DNA of 64,000 nt from Sulfurimonas sp. Its GTDB lineage: Bacteria > Campylobacterota > Campylobacteria > Campylobacterales > Sulfurimonadaceae. The position numbers were made by a program, and so were the translations under genes. The DNA lies in NCBI RefSeq assembly GCF_028714975.1, contig NZ_JAQTLH010000009.1, positions 38,204-102,203 of the forward strand, in the 5' to 3' direction. The notes beneath the pieces are model-generated. The model had not been told where the DNA came from. It made no database searches and worked only from the letters and a program-made list of their open reading frames with translations. Of the stretch, positions 8,842 to 16,395 are shown piece by piece. Every line of letters begins with the position of its first letter. Within the stretch, counting starts at the first letter, position 1.

Positions 8842-8977
8842 AGTTGGGACAAATAGAGAGCGGTGAACTCTCTATAAGCTTTTTAATATAATCGTTCTGC
8901 CAAAAGCAGAACAATCATAACAATTACGAGTGCTAGACGCATTGTTATATCCTTAAAAAAAGGCTGACCCTGTCCCA
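8842..8977 (+). ncRNA. Candidate Sib-like antisense RNA
   Basis: The interval from the predicted start near 8842 to about 8977 covers the whole small toxin-like gene and its ribosome site in antisense. It can fold: TGGGACA (8845-8851) pairs with TGTCCCA (8971-8977), closing the molecule. Inside are perfect hairpins TAGAGAG/CTCTCTA (8854-8874) and GTTCTGC/GCAGAAC (8894-8912). A length of about 140 nt equals that known for Sib RNAs. No classic terminator is clear, so the 3' end is approximate. Confidence 0.5.
8883..8942 (-). CDS. Small hydrophobic peptide, Ibs-like type I toxin candidate
   Basis: ATG to TAA encodes MRLALVIVMIVLLLAERLY, 19 residues, with AAGGA placed 7 bases upstream (8950-8954). 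Length, basic second residue, the unbroken I/L/V run and the terminal tyrosine resemble E. coli Ibs toxins, which damage the inner membrane. The gene is nested in an oppositely transcribed structured RNA, and both transcripts have perfect TATAAT boxes. In its own mRNA the 5' leader GTGGGACA can pair with TGTCCCA downstream of the stop, a long-range fold typical of type I toxin messages. It lies alone in a 435-base convergent gap. Toxicity is inference. Confidence 0.6.
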   Translation of the reverse strand: MRLALVIVMIVLLLAERLY

Positions 8978-9030
8978 CCTTCTCCTTCACAATACAATCA
9001 AACTAATCGTAACCGCCAACTAGAACTAAA

Positions 9031-9036
9031 ATTATA
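9031..9036 (-). promoter_or_regulatory. -10 box of the toxin-like mRNA
   Basis: On the minus strand this reads TATAAT within TTATAATTTTA, identical over 11 bases to the plus-strand promoter block at 8829-8839. Initiation is expected near 9024, giving a leader of about 80 nt before the ATG at 8942. No -35 consensus is seen. Confidence 0.55.
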
Positions 9037-9147
9037 ACTGAAATTATCAATCTTTTTAAATCCTTAAGAAAGAACTTCTGAGTGAATTAAAAGAGTAATG
9101 CAGCTTCAAGGCGTGTGTGAGGAAGGATACTGTAGTATATGACGAAC

Positions 9148-9180
9148 GCAACAACGCAGAAAATGCGTTGCTATTTTAAT
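9148..9180. terminator. Hairpin downstream of the 165-residue gene, probable terminator
   Basis: CAACGCA and TGCGTTG form a perfect 7-base stem with loop GAAAA, followed by CTATTTT on the plus strand. It sits just after the stop of the minus-strand operon. It resembles the hairpin at 2254-2280, including GCAACGCAG and GCTATTTT. Confidence 0.5.
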
Positions 9181-9202
9181 TCTAGTTACTTACGCAGAAG
9201 AA

Positions 9203-9700
9203 TTAAATAAAGAGAGGGTCTTCTGATGGCTCTATCTCTTCAAAATCCTCTATAATCTGCTCAAACATCTTCATAGTTTTTTTAGCTTTGTCGGTATAAT
9301 CATCAAAGATTGATTTAGAGTCGGGAAATGCTTCACCTAGTTCTTGATAGATTAAAATGCGACCGTTTATATGTTTGTTAATTTCACAAAAAGCCTCTTT
9401 TAAATACTCTTTTTTTGTTGTATGTCTAAAAAGAGCCTTAATCATATTTGCTCTCTCTTTTATAGGCAGAGATTCACCGATTTCCTCAGCAATTCTCTTT
9501 ATATCAAGTCTTGAGAGATAAACTCCGCTGATTGCCGGTGCTAAAAGCTTACTTTTAAGTGCATCCACAAACTGAGGAGCAGGTTCTTCATCCTCTTTAT
9601 CTCCGCTCTCAGGGTTGCTGCAATCATTGGTTGAACAATTATTATCTTTTACAAACTTATCAAACTCTGCTCTTAAATCACTTAAATCATGTTGGTTCAT
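9203..9700 (-). CDS. Conserved-looking hypothetical protein, last gene of the TorD/ferredoxin operon
   Basis: I do not recognise this 165-residue protein. It is acidic and soluble, with a low-complexity N-terminal segment (ESGDKEDEEPAP) and a helical C-terminal two-thirds ending EPSEDPLFI. Two cysteines lie near the N-terminus (NNCSTNDC). ATG 9700 has AAGGA 8 bases upstream. The frame stays open for about 48 codons further upstream with no ATG, GTG or TTG. It is last in a group with a TorD-like chaperone and a ferredoxin, so a role in maturing or regulating a redox enzyme is possible but unproven. Confidence 0.6.
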   Translation of the reverse strand: MNQHDLSDLRAEFDKFVKDNNCSTNDCSNPESGDKEDEEPAPQFVDALKSKLLAPAISGVYLSRLDIKRIAEEIGESLPIKERANMIKALFRHTTKKEYLKEAFCEINKHINGRILIYQELGEAFPDSKSIFDDYTDKAKKTMKMFEQIIEDFEEIEPSEDPLFI

Positions 9701-9834
9701 ACTATTATTCCTTAATTTTATTTCATAAAATGAAGGAAACCCCTCATTAATTACTACGGTATCGGAAGTAATTCCGCTACCTACGCTAAGACCGCTATGG
9801 TCACTAAAGCTAAGCTCTATCGAGCTAGAACTTC
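9701..9834 (-). other. Structured spacer with three consecutive hairpins
   Basis: Between the AroE-like gene and the 165-residue gene lie three potential stems: GGTATCGGAA with TTCCGCTACC, GACC with GGTC, and AGCTC with GAGCT. The minus strand is also free of stop codons in the frame of the downstream gene. It could be a leader that modulates the last gene, an attenuator, or a dispersed element. Confidence 0.35.
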
Positions 9835-10632
9835 TTAAAACCTCATATCGCTTTTATCATATTCTAAATGTTTTTTCTCTTTTAAATACTCAAACATTAC
9901 GCTGCTTAACTCATCTAACATATCATCAAAGCCTATATAAGCCGCTCCGAGTTCATGCGCTCTTACTTTAAGCGGCGAAAACTCTTTTTTACTCTTCATA
10001 TCCAAATTTATACCGCTAAGTTTTTTTATCATACTTAAAATATCCAAATCGGAGAAATCGACAATTGCATCATACGCAGAAAAATCCACATCCATACCCT
10101 CGGCTATGCGGTTGATATCTGCATTATCTATTTTCATATCAATAGTAAATTTCATCAATCTCTCTAAATCATTATAAAAATAGCTTATCTCAAAACCCTC
10201 TGCCAAGAAGCAAAATGCTTTGGCATAATCGCCAGTTCCGATAAGAGCTACTTTTTTTACGCCTCTGTTTTTTAAAAACTTTATCATAGCAAGTGGCGTA
10301 ACTACATCGCCTATTAACTTTTGTCCGTCTCTTAAAACTATATCGCACATACCAGAAATTTTAACCGCATCCGATGAATCATCTAAAATCTCTACTACAT
10401 TTTTTACATATTCACCCGAGATTAGTGCACCGTTAACGTGCGATTTTTTCATATTTACAGCGGTAAAATAAAAATCATCTTCTCGTATGTTCATAGGAAT
10501 CATCATTGCGTCTTTATTGTTTGCCTTAAAGAGCTTATTAAGCGTTGCAGAGACACTGCTCTGCCCTGCACTCTCGCCTATAAAACCGTAAAGCTTTGTG
10601 TGATGAGATATCTCATTGCCGTTGTTCATCAT
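9835..10632 (-). CDS. Degenerate shikimate-dehydrogenase-like protein
   Basis: A 265-residue protein with the overall plan of AroE. An N-terminal substrate-like domain (LYGFIGESAGQSSVSATL) is followed by a Rossmann fold starting KKVALIGTGDYAKAF. The residues that make AroE an enzyme are not seen: the NVTxPxK lysine region reads VNGALISGEYVK and the NTD aspartate region reads IGDVVTP. It is therefore unlikely to reduce dehydroshikimate and may bind another ligand or act as a structural partner. ATGATG at 10632 overlaps the ferredoxin stop by 4 bases. Its placement in a TorD/ferredoxin operon suggests a redox-enzyme maturation role (inference). Confidence 0.6.
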   Translation of the reverse strand: MMNNGNEISHHTKLYGFIGESAGQSSVSATLNKLFKANNKDAMMIPMNIREDDFYFTAVNMKKSHVNGALISGEYVKNVVEILDDSSDAVKISGMCDIVLRDGQKLIGDVVTPLAMIKFLKNRGVKKVALIGTGDYAKAFCFLAEGFEISYFYNDLERLMKFTIDMKIDNADINRIAEGMDVDFSAYDAIVDFSDLDILSMIKKLSGINLDMKSKKEFSPLKVRAHELGAAYIGFDDMLDELSSVMFEYLKEKKHLEYDKSDMRF

Positions 10633-11735
10633 ACGCTACTATCCCCTTTTATACCCCAAAGTTCTTTGGCTTCTTCATCTTCCGCCTTACATCTGTAGCA
10701 GAGTCTATCGTTAGAGTTTGAGCTAAAAATCACGCTGCACTCGTCACATCTTCTTACGCTAAATTTTATCAAATTATGAACCTCCGGCTCAAAAAACTCT
10801 TTTAAATTATACGACGGCGATAGCGTAATCGCATCGCTCTCGCAAACATCGTGACAAGTATTGCACTTTATACATAAAAACGGGTCAAAATCTATTTTAG
10901 AGTTTTTTATATCCGAAGTAAGTGCACCGCTAGGGCAAACTCTATAACACATCTGACAGGCGGTGCATTTATCGCCATCAAGCAGTTTCATAGAAGTAAA
11001 TGTCATCTCATCTGCTTCTACTATATGAAACTGTGAGGGCTTTTTCGTTCGTCTAATAGCCGTAAAGAAGAGTTTTCTTCTATCAGTTATGCGTTTTTGT
11101 TTTAAGAGTGCGATATCACTATTTTGCAGAGTATGTTCAACCAACTCGTCTGTCGCTTTTTGAACCTCTTTTTCAAACTGTAATTTAGTTTTAACGACAT
11201 TTGCTAGGTTAACTTTACTAAAGAACTCTCTTCTGCTGCTCTCTTTAATCTCTTTAGGCTCTTCATACTTTACATTCTCAAGCTTTATGATTGAATCGCT
11301 CATCATAGCTTTTAACATATAAGAAGCTTCTTCATAGTTTCTCTCTATTTGAGGCTTGCATTTATGCGCAATACTACACTCGTCGCAATGTCCCATATCA
11401 AAAACCGTCTCTTTTTTAAGAAGAGCGATTGAGATAATGTTTTCAATATTTAAAGCAGCGATACAAGGTACATTTTTTCTACATGAGATAAGATTCTCAC
11501 TCTCTTGCATAAAGTTAAAAAAGAAATCCGTCGGATTAAATTCATCCAAAGAGAGTGCTTCGTTTGGACAGAGTGCATCACAGGCACCGCATCCGACACA
11601 AATTGAAAAATTGATTGCAGGAAGAGGATTATTTGCTATGACTATTGCTTCGGTCGGGCAGATAACTTCACACTTATTGCACTCGCTCTCTTTTGAGAGC
11701 AGGCGAACACAGCGACTTGCTTTAAGCTGTATCAT
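10629..11735 (-). CDS. Multi-cluster 4Fe-4S ferredoxin-type protein
   Basis: A 368-residue protein with two ferredoxin modules separated by a charged helical linker. The first includes CNKCEVICP and CVGCGACDALCP near the N-terminus. The second includes CTACQMCYRVCP and CIKCNTCHDVC. A C-terminal zinc-ribbon-like set is formed by CDEC and CYRC, and another pair (CDEC, HKC) lies near residues 120-130. No signal peptide is seen, so it is cytoplasmic. It starts directly after the TorD-like stop (TAGATG). Such proteins accompany formate dehydrogenase and other molybdoenzyme loci in this phylum, but no catalytic subunit lies nearby. Confidence 0.8.
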   Translation of the reverse strand: MIQLKASRCVRLLSKESECNKCEVICPTEAIVIANNPLPAINFSICVGCGACDALCPNEALSLDEFNPTDFFFNFMQESENLISCRKNVPCIAALNIENIISIALLKKETVFDMGHCDECSIAHKCKPQIERNYEEASYMLKAMMSDSIIKLENVKYEEPKEIKESSRREFFSKVNLANVVKTKLQFEKEVQKATDELVEHTLQNSDIALLKQKRITDRRKLFFTAIRRTKKPSQFHIVEADEMTFTSMKLLDGDKCTACQMCYRVCPSGALTSDIKNSKIDFDPFLCIKCNTCHDVCESDAITLSPSYNLKEFFEPEVHNLIKFSVRRCDECSVIFSSNSNDRLCYRCKAEDEEAKELWGIKGDSSV

Positions 11736-12353
11736 CTACGCACTTAATTCTTTGGTAAGATATTCGTTGTCACTGAGTATAAACTCTAAAGCCATATCTG
11801 CAACATCGTAATAAAGCGGCGTTCTGGCTTCATATTTTACATTTATAAGATACATCGGAGCCCACTTTAGAAGATGCTTGTTTAAAAACTCTTTTTGAAC
11901 TCTTTTAAGCTCCATAACCGCTTCTGCATCATCATCTTCCAACGCTTTTGATTCAGCTTCCGCCAAATGGTGCATAAACTCCAACTCAATGCCGATGTGA
12001 TCCGCAGAGACGGTGCGAGCAACCCCGTAATCAACCATAAAATCATATGCGCTATACATATCGGTTACCGGATTTGCTCCGCCTGTTTCAATCTTTTGAT
12101 CTTCTCTTGTGTAAAATGTTTCATAAGGAATAAGATGTAAAACGGATAAATTTACAAAATCAGGATTAAAATACTCTTCTAAGAGTTTACTATTACTCTC
12201 TTTGTCAAAAAGCTCCCACTCTTTTAGAGTCGGAAAAAAATCCAAAATATTTTCATCATTTTTTATTAGATTTAGCATATCTTCATCCAACTCTTGAAGT
12301 AAAACACGAGATATGAGTGCGTAAATATTTGATCTTGCTTTTGTATTTTGCAT
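11736..12353 (-). CDS. TorD/DmsD-family molybdoenzyme chaperone
   Basis: A 205-residue all-helical protein of the TorD type. Visible family features are YETFYTRE in the middle and the following DHIGIELEFMHHLAEAE, matching the conserved ExDHxxxELxFM signature. These chaperones bind the Tat signal or apo-form of molybdenum enzymes until the cofactor is inserted. It is the first gene of the operon. Its client enzyme is not in the window; formate dehydrogenase is the likeliest guess. Confidence 0.78.
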   Translation of the reverse strand: MQNTKARSNIYALISRVLLQELDEDMLNLIKNDENILDFFPTLKEWELFDKESNSKLLEEYFNPDFVNLSVLHLIPYETFYTREDQKIETGGANPVTDMYSAYDFMVDYGVARTVSADHIGIELEFMHHLAEAESKALEDDDAEAVMELKRVQKEFLNKHLLKWAPMYLINVKYEARTPLYYDVADMALEFILSDNEYLTKELSA

Positions 12354-12489
12354 AATATTTATTCTTTGTATTAAATTTTTGTATTTATCTCGTGATTTTA
12401 TCCAAAAAGTCTGAATATATGATTATTTGATGTAAAACAAAAATGTTAACTGCATTATGTGTTAAAATTCATCAAAAAAAGGATATCCC

Positions 12490-12906
12490 ATTATTTACAC
12501 TTTCATACACACCATTCATATCTTCTCGGTTTTTATATACGGCGGATTTTTATTTGTAGATGTCCTCTTTTTATCTAAAATGCATCAAACCCTAAATGAA
12601 GAAGAGCATAAAAAAGCAAGAGAAGCCATTATGATGCATGTTAGAAAAGTTGTCCCGTATGCTCTTATGGTTGCAGTCGCAAGCGGCTTATACTTAATCT
12701 CTCAAATTTTTGGAGAAATAGAAAACGGCACGCTATCATACTTTCAAACTCTTCTGCTTTTTAAAGCATTTTTAGGTTCATGGTTAGGATTAAGAGGGAT
12801 AAATCAAAAACTATTTAAAATAAATCCATGGGTTTTTAAGAGTCACTTTTTCCCATTTAGCTTAGTTGTTATGATTATTTTACTCTCACAATTTATGTAT
12901 ATGTAA
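12490..12906 (+). CDS. Small CopD-like membrane protein, apparent ATT start
   Basis: A four-helix inner-membrane protein. Reading from ATT 12490 gives 138 residues starting I-IYTFIHTIHIFS, with the histidine pair in the first helix typical of CopD-like/DUF2269-type proteins. The sequence AAAGGA lies 6 bases before this ATT. There is no ATG, GTG or TTG between the upstream in-frame stop at 12463 and the internal ATG at 12580, which would delete the first helix. ATT is a rare but known start; a sequencing error is the alternative. It resembles the 147-residue protein at 36771-37214 in layout. Role unknown. Confidence 0.65.
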   Translation: MIYTFIHTIHIFSVFIYGGFLFVDVLFLSKMHQTLNEEEHKKAREAIMMHVRKVVPYALMVAVASGLYLISQIFGEIENGTLSYFQTLLLFKAFLGSWLGLRGINQKLFKINPWVFKSHFFPFSLVVMIILLSQFMYM

Positions 12907-12994
12907 AAATATTTTACAATTTAGAGTAGTTTTAAAAAAAAAACACCTAAATTGTGATAATATTATCCCACTTTTTTTAAATAAGGCGTTTTAA

Positions 12995-14890
12995 ATGTTT
13001 CAGAACCTAAGTATCCACAAAAAAATGAATTACCTTGTAGGCATGATAACACTCTCCTTTTTTGTTGCTGCCATCTCTATATTTTTCACTATGAGCCATA
13101 TTGAATCAAACTACAACCATCTGCATAAGAGTTCTATGATAGGCGGTTTAACAACTCTTGAGATAGAGAAAAATCTCAACTATACAAGCAGATTATCAAG
13201 AGATATTATACTTGGCGGCGATTATGATAAAAACATAGCGAATCTTGAGAGCACTATTAAAAAAATTGAAAATAATTTTAATTCGCTAGAGACTCTTATG
13301 AAAAATGATTCATCATTTAGTATGGTAAGTGAAGCTAAAAACTCAACGATGCTCTTTTTAAACAACACTTTAAAAATGATGAAATCAATAGATTCACAAG
13401 CAATCAAAAACAACAAAGATGAGATATATAGCAACTACTCCAAAGAGCTGACTCCGTTTGCAAACGCTTCAAGAGAATCATTTAAAAAACTTGTAGACTT
13501 AAAAGCAAAAGAGTTGGAAAAAGACTCCACAAACCTTGGATCTGAAATAAACTTTTCCAAATATTTAGCTCTTATCGTAGGTATAACAATCGGTGTTATT
13601 GTGCTTATTTTGGCGACAATCATTAGAAAATCTATAACATCAGGAATCAATCAATTTACATCTCTCATTACCTATGTAGCAAAAGGTGATTTTAGCCATA
13701 AATCAAGCACCATAAACGATGAGACGGAGCTTGGAATTATGGGTAGCGCCCTCTCTAAGCTTATAAACCACACGGAGGATTTGATAAACGAAATTAATAG
13801 AACTATAACAGATGCTTCTAAAGGAGTTTTCACGCATCAAATATCTTCGGAGGGTATGGATGGAGAGTTTGTTAAAGCGATTGAAAGTGTTAGAAAAAGC
13901 ATAGAATTTATGAAAGAACAAAATGCCAAAGCACAAAGAGACGTCTTTAACTCAAAAATCAGTACAAGAAGTGTTAGAGTTTCAGAATCGCTTTCACTGA
14001 TTATTTCTGATTTAAGCGCAAATATTAACGACTTAAAAACAATTACGAATGCGACAAAAGAGTCTTCTGAATCAGCAAATAATTCTCGCAATGACATAAC
14101 TGAAATCGTAAATGAGTTAAATGCCCTAAACGAGCAGGTAAACATAAATAATCATAGCATTGGCGAGATAGCAAATCAGGCAAACGAAATTACATCCGTT
14201 ATACAGCTTATCACGGATATAGCAGATCAGACAAATCTTCTCGCACTTAATGCCGCAATTGAAGCTGCACGCGCAGGAGAACACGGAAGAGGGTTTGCCG
14301 TTGTTGCAGATGAAGTAAGAAAGCTTGCAGAGAGAACGCATAAAGCAACCGGTGAAATTTCTATCTCTATCAAATCTCTTCAACAAGATATGAGTGAGAT
14401 TCAGACAAGTTCCGACATTATGAAAAGCACCGTAGAAGGCTCAACGCAAAAGATAAGCGGATTTGAAGATACTCTTATCGAATTAAGCAACAACTCTTCA
14501 AAAATGGTTAACTACTCATATGCGATGGAAAACAGCATCTTTATAGTTCTTGCAAAACTTGAGCATATTTTATATAAATCTCGTGTTTACAACTCTATAA
14601 TATCATTAAAAATGTTTGAGCCGCAAAATACTCATCAGTGCGATTTAGGTGTTTGGTATGAAGGAGAAGGAAAAAGAAGATTTAATGAAACCTCATCATA
14701 CGCAAGAATAGCTACTCCGCATGAAGTAGTTCATAAAAATGCAAATCAAAATCTTCTATATTTAAGCAAAAATCCGCAAGAAGATACGCTTGCAAACGAT
14801 AGCGTAATTATAAACAATTTTGACGCTATGGAAAATGCTTCTACAGAACTCTTTAGCCTACTAGACAGTATGCTCACAGAGTCTAAATAG
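12995..14890 (+). CDS. Methyl-accepting chemotaxis protein with C-terminal CZB domain
   Basis: A 631-residue chemoreceptor. Membrane helices lie near residues 11-33 and 187-210 and flank a helical periplasmic sensor of about 150 residues. A HAMP-like region is followed by a signalling domain with the hairpin-tip sequence [20 protein letters not shown]. The C-terminal part has [10 protein letters not shown] and HEVVHKNA, the His-Cys-His-His pattern of the CZB zinc-binding domain, which in other bacteria senses zinc or hypochlorous acid. It is monocistronic and convergent with the next gene. It may signal to CheA; no che genes are nearby. Confidence 0.92.
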   Translation: MFQNLSIHKKMNYLVGMITLSFFVAAISIFFTMSHIESNYNHLHKSSMIGGLTTLEIEKNLNYTSRLSRDIILGGDYDKNIANLESTIKKIENNFNSLETLMKNDSSFSMVSEAKNSTMLFLNNTLKMMKSIDSQAIKNNKDEIYSNYSKELTPFANASRESFKKLVDLKAKELEKDSTNLGSEINFSKYLALIVGITIGVIVLILATIIRKSITSGINQFTSLITYVAKGDFSHKSSTINDETELGIMGSALSKLINHTEDLINEINRTITDASKGVFTHQISSEGMDGEFVKAIESVRKSIEFMKEQNAKAQRDVFNSKISTRSVRVSESLSLIISDLSANINDLKTITNATKESSESANNSRNDITEIVNELNALNEQVNINNHSIGEIANQANEITSVIQLITDIADQTNLLALNAAIEAARAGEHGRGFAVVADEVRKLAERTHKATGEISISIKSLQQDMSEIQTSSDIMKSTVEGSTQKISGFEDTLIELSNNSSKMVNYSYAMENSIFIVLAKLEHILYKSRVYNSIISLKMFEPQNTHQCDLGVWYEGEGKRRFNETSSYARIATPHEVVHKNANQNLLYLSKNPQEDTLANDSVIINNFDAMENASTELFSLLDSMLTESK

Positions 14891-14901
14891 ACTCATCTAC
14901 T

Positions 14902-15270
14902 CTACTCCCAATCGCTATATATTGACTGGGAGTGCTTATCTTTTTTATAGCGTCTTGCGTTTTTTGTTTTATCAAGTTGATTTGAAGCATATAAAATCTC
15001 CTCTTTTATCTCATTTACATCTTTATCACTCTCTTTAAAAGCGATCATTTTCTTAACAAGTTTTTGCAAATCCTGCAAATCGCCTTTATAAAGAGCTATT
15101 TCATCAACTCTTTGTAAAATTTTTAAGTTGCTATCAATCTTCTTATTATACCCCTCAATCGTTATCTCAGGATTACCTGAGAGATACCCGATTACGCTCT
15201 TATGGAATCGTTCCAATGCTCTAATATATCGCAACCTATTTGCATTATCAACCGCTTTTTGTGATGCCAT
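14902..15270 (-). CDS. Hypothetical helical protein
   Basis: I do not recognise this 122-residue, strongly basic and helical cytoplasmic protein. It has heptad-like stretches around IDSNLKILQRVDEIALY and a lysine-rich end. ATG 15270 is preceded by TAGGTAAAAA, a weak ribosome site. The sequence at its 3' end (ACTCCCA at 14914 with TGGGAGT ending at 14943) can form a stem that might serve as terminator for the convergent chemoreceptor gene. Confidence 0.55.
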   Translation of the reverse strand: MASQKAVDNANRLRYIRALERFHKSVIGYLSGNPEITIEGYNKKIDSNLKILQRVDEIALYKGDLQDLQKLVKKMIAFKESDKDVNEIKEEILYASNQLDKTKNARRYKKDKHSQSIYSDWE

Positions 15271-15334
15271 TTTTTACCTATTATTTATTTGTTAGTATAA
15301 TTATACAATTAATTATTTATTATGGAGAACCCTA

Positions 15335-15733
15335 TTGAAAAAAATTTTATTATCGTTTTTGTTTTTATCTACTTTGCTTTTTGCCTCTGTTAAAGATGAG
15401 GAGGCTTCGCAGGCGTTGATTGATTCGAAAATGCCTATCGTAGACATTAGAACACCCTCTGAATGGAAAGAGACGGGACTTTTGCAAGGCTCTATTCCCA
15501 TTATGCTTTTTGATGAAAAAGGGAAGTATGATTTGAATGATTTTTTACAAAAATTAAATAGCGCGATAGATACGAAAAAACCTTTTGCTATCATTTGCAG
15601 AACCGGCAGCAGAACAAAGATTTTAGCCTCTTTTTTATCACAAAAGATGAATTATGAGGTTGTGAATATAAAAAGTGGCATTGTTTACGCAAAATATCTA
15701 AAATTGCCTATTTTGCCATATCAGGCAAATTAA
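15335..15733 (+). CDS. Periplasmic rhodanese-like protein
   Basis: A 132-residue protein with a signal peptide (MKKILLSFLFLSTLLFA) followed by one rhodanese domain. PIVDIRTPSEW is the usual entry motif. The active-site loop is CRTGSRTK, whose cysteine would carry a persulfide. Single-domain rhodaneses move sulfane sulfur, which suits a sulfur-oxidising lifestyle. The start is TTG 15335 with GGAG about 8 bases upstream (TATGGAGAACCCTATTG). It is a single-gene unit. Confidence 0.85.
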   Translation: MKKILLSFLFLSTLLFASVKDEEASQALIDSKMPIVDIRTPSEWKETGLLQGSIPIMLFDEKGKYDLNDFLQKLNSAIDTKKPFAIICRTGSRTKILASFLSQKMNYEVVNIKSGIVYAKYLKLPILPYQAN

Positions 15734-15752
15734 ACTTCAAATCAACTTTACT

Positions 15753-15778
15753 AGATTGCCGCGCTTTGCTCACAATGA
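15753..15778 (-). repeat. Interspersed palindromic repeat, short copy
   Basis: On the minus strand this reads TCATTGTGAGC followed by AAAGCGCGGCAATCT, a 26-base version of the 34-base repeat at 246-279, 26976-27009 and 63494-63526. Confidence 0.7.
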
Positions 15779-15805
15779 CAAACGCGGCAGTCTCTCTTAA
15801 CCGCT

Positions 15806-16279
15806 CTACAAAAGCGACTTTATAACATTGCTAACGCCTTGGTGCAAGTTATAATTTGAAATCGGAAAATCCAAAGCCTCATTCTCAAGATTGACGCTAT
15901 TTTTTGATAGATAATCACCCAATATCTTCAAATCTATGCTTTTGTAATTTTTACATACTGCACCGTCAAGCTTGGTTCTTAGCAAGACTCCTGCAACATT
16001 TGATTTTTGAATCGTAAAAGCCAGAGTTTTTAGACTAACAAAATCACTCCACCTAAAAAAAAGTTCCGGTGTAAGTTCACTTACAGCTACTCCTTCAGGG
16101 TTAAAAAGTATATTTGCATCTCTAAGCGGAACCAAAATACTCAAAATCGCCTCGCTAAAAGGAACAACTCTGTCCCTCCAAAAAGGAGACTCGTTTCTAC
16201 TTTTTAACTCACCCTCTAATGTTTGTAAAATCGTTTGTATATCCGCACTTCTAAAAAGATTATAACTCTCTTGCTTCAT
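15806..16279 (-). CDS. Hypothetical protein
   Basis: I do not recognise this 157-residue cytoplasmic protein. It has no signal peptide or membrane helix. Notable segments are FWRDRVVPFSEAILSILVPL, the aromatic LTPELFFRWSDFVSLKTLAF and one cysteine (GAVCKNYKS). The start ATG 16279 has GGGTC about 9 bases upstream (weak). It stands alone between the rhodanese and the hybrid kinase genes. Confidence 0.5.
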   Translation of the reverse strand: MKQESYNLFRSADIQTILQTLEGELKSRNESPFWRDRVVPFSEAILSILVPLRDANILFNPEGVAVSELTPELFFRWSDFVSLKTLAFTIQKSNVAGVLLRTKLDGAVCKNYKSIDLKILGDYLSKNSVNLENEALDFPISNYNLHQGVSNVIKSLL

Positions 16280-16362
16280 AAAAGACCCATCTTATATTAT
16301 TTGTGCCATTATAAATACTTTTTAGTATAATTTTGCTTTTATTACAAAATAGGAGTCCGGTT

Positions 16363-16392
16363 TTGACTACGCTAACCGCCATAAACGGCTAA
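16363..16392 (+). other. Orphan initiation region with 9-codon frame
   Basis: TATAAT (16326-16331), AGGAG (16351-16355) and TTG (16363) are well spaced, but the frame closes after 9 codons (MTTLTAING). The gene downstream is on the other strand. It may be a decapitated gene or a chance arrangement. The stretch ACGCTAACCGC also recurs, with one change, at about 39348, so a dispersed repeat is another explanation. Confidence 0.25.
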
Positions 16393-16395
16393 AGC

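Noticed and set aside
8971..9060. Second small protein on the plus strand in the toxin locus
   Set aside because: No frame of sensible length with a ribosome site was found beside the antisense RNA.
9203..12353. Formate dehydrogenase locus
   Set aside because: Only accessory proteins are present; no catalytic subunit, cytochrome b or FdhD was seen, so I do not name it as fdh.
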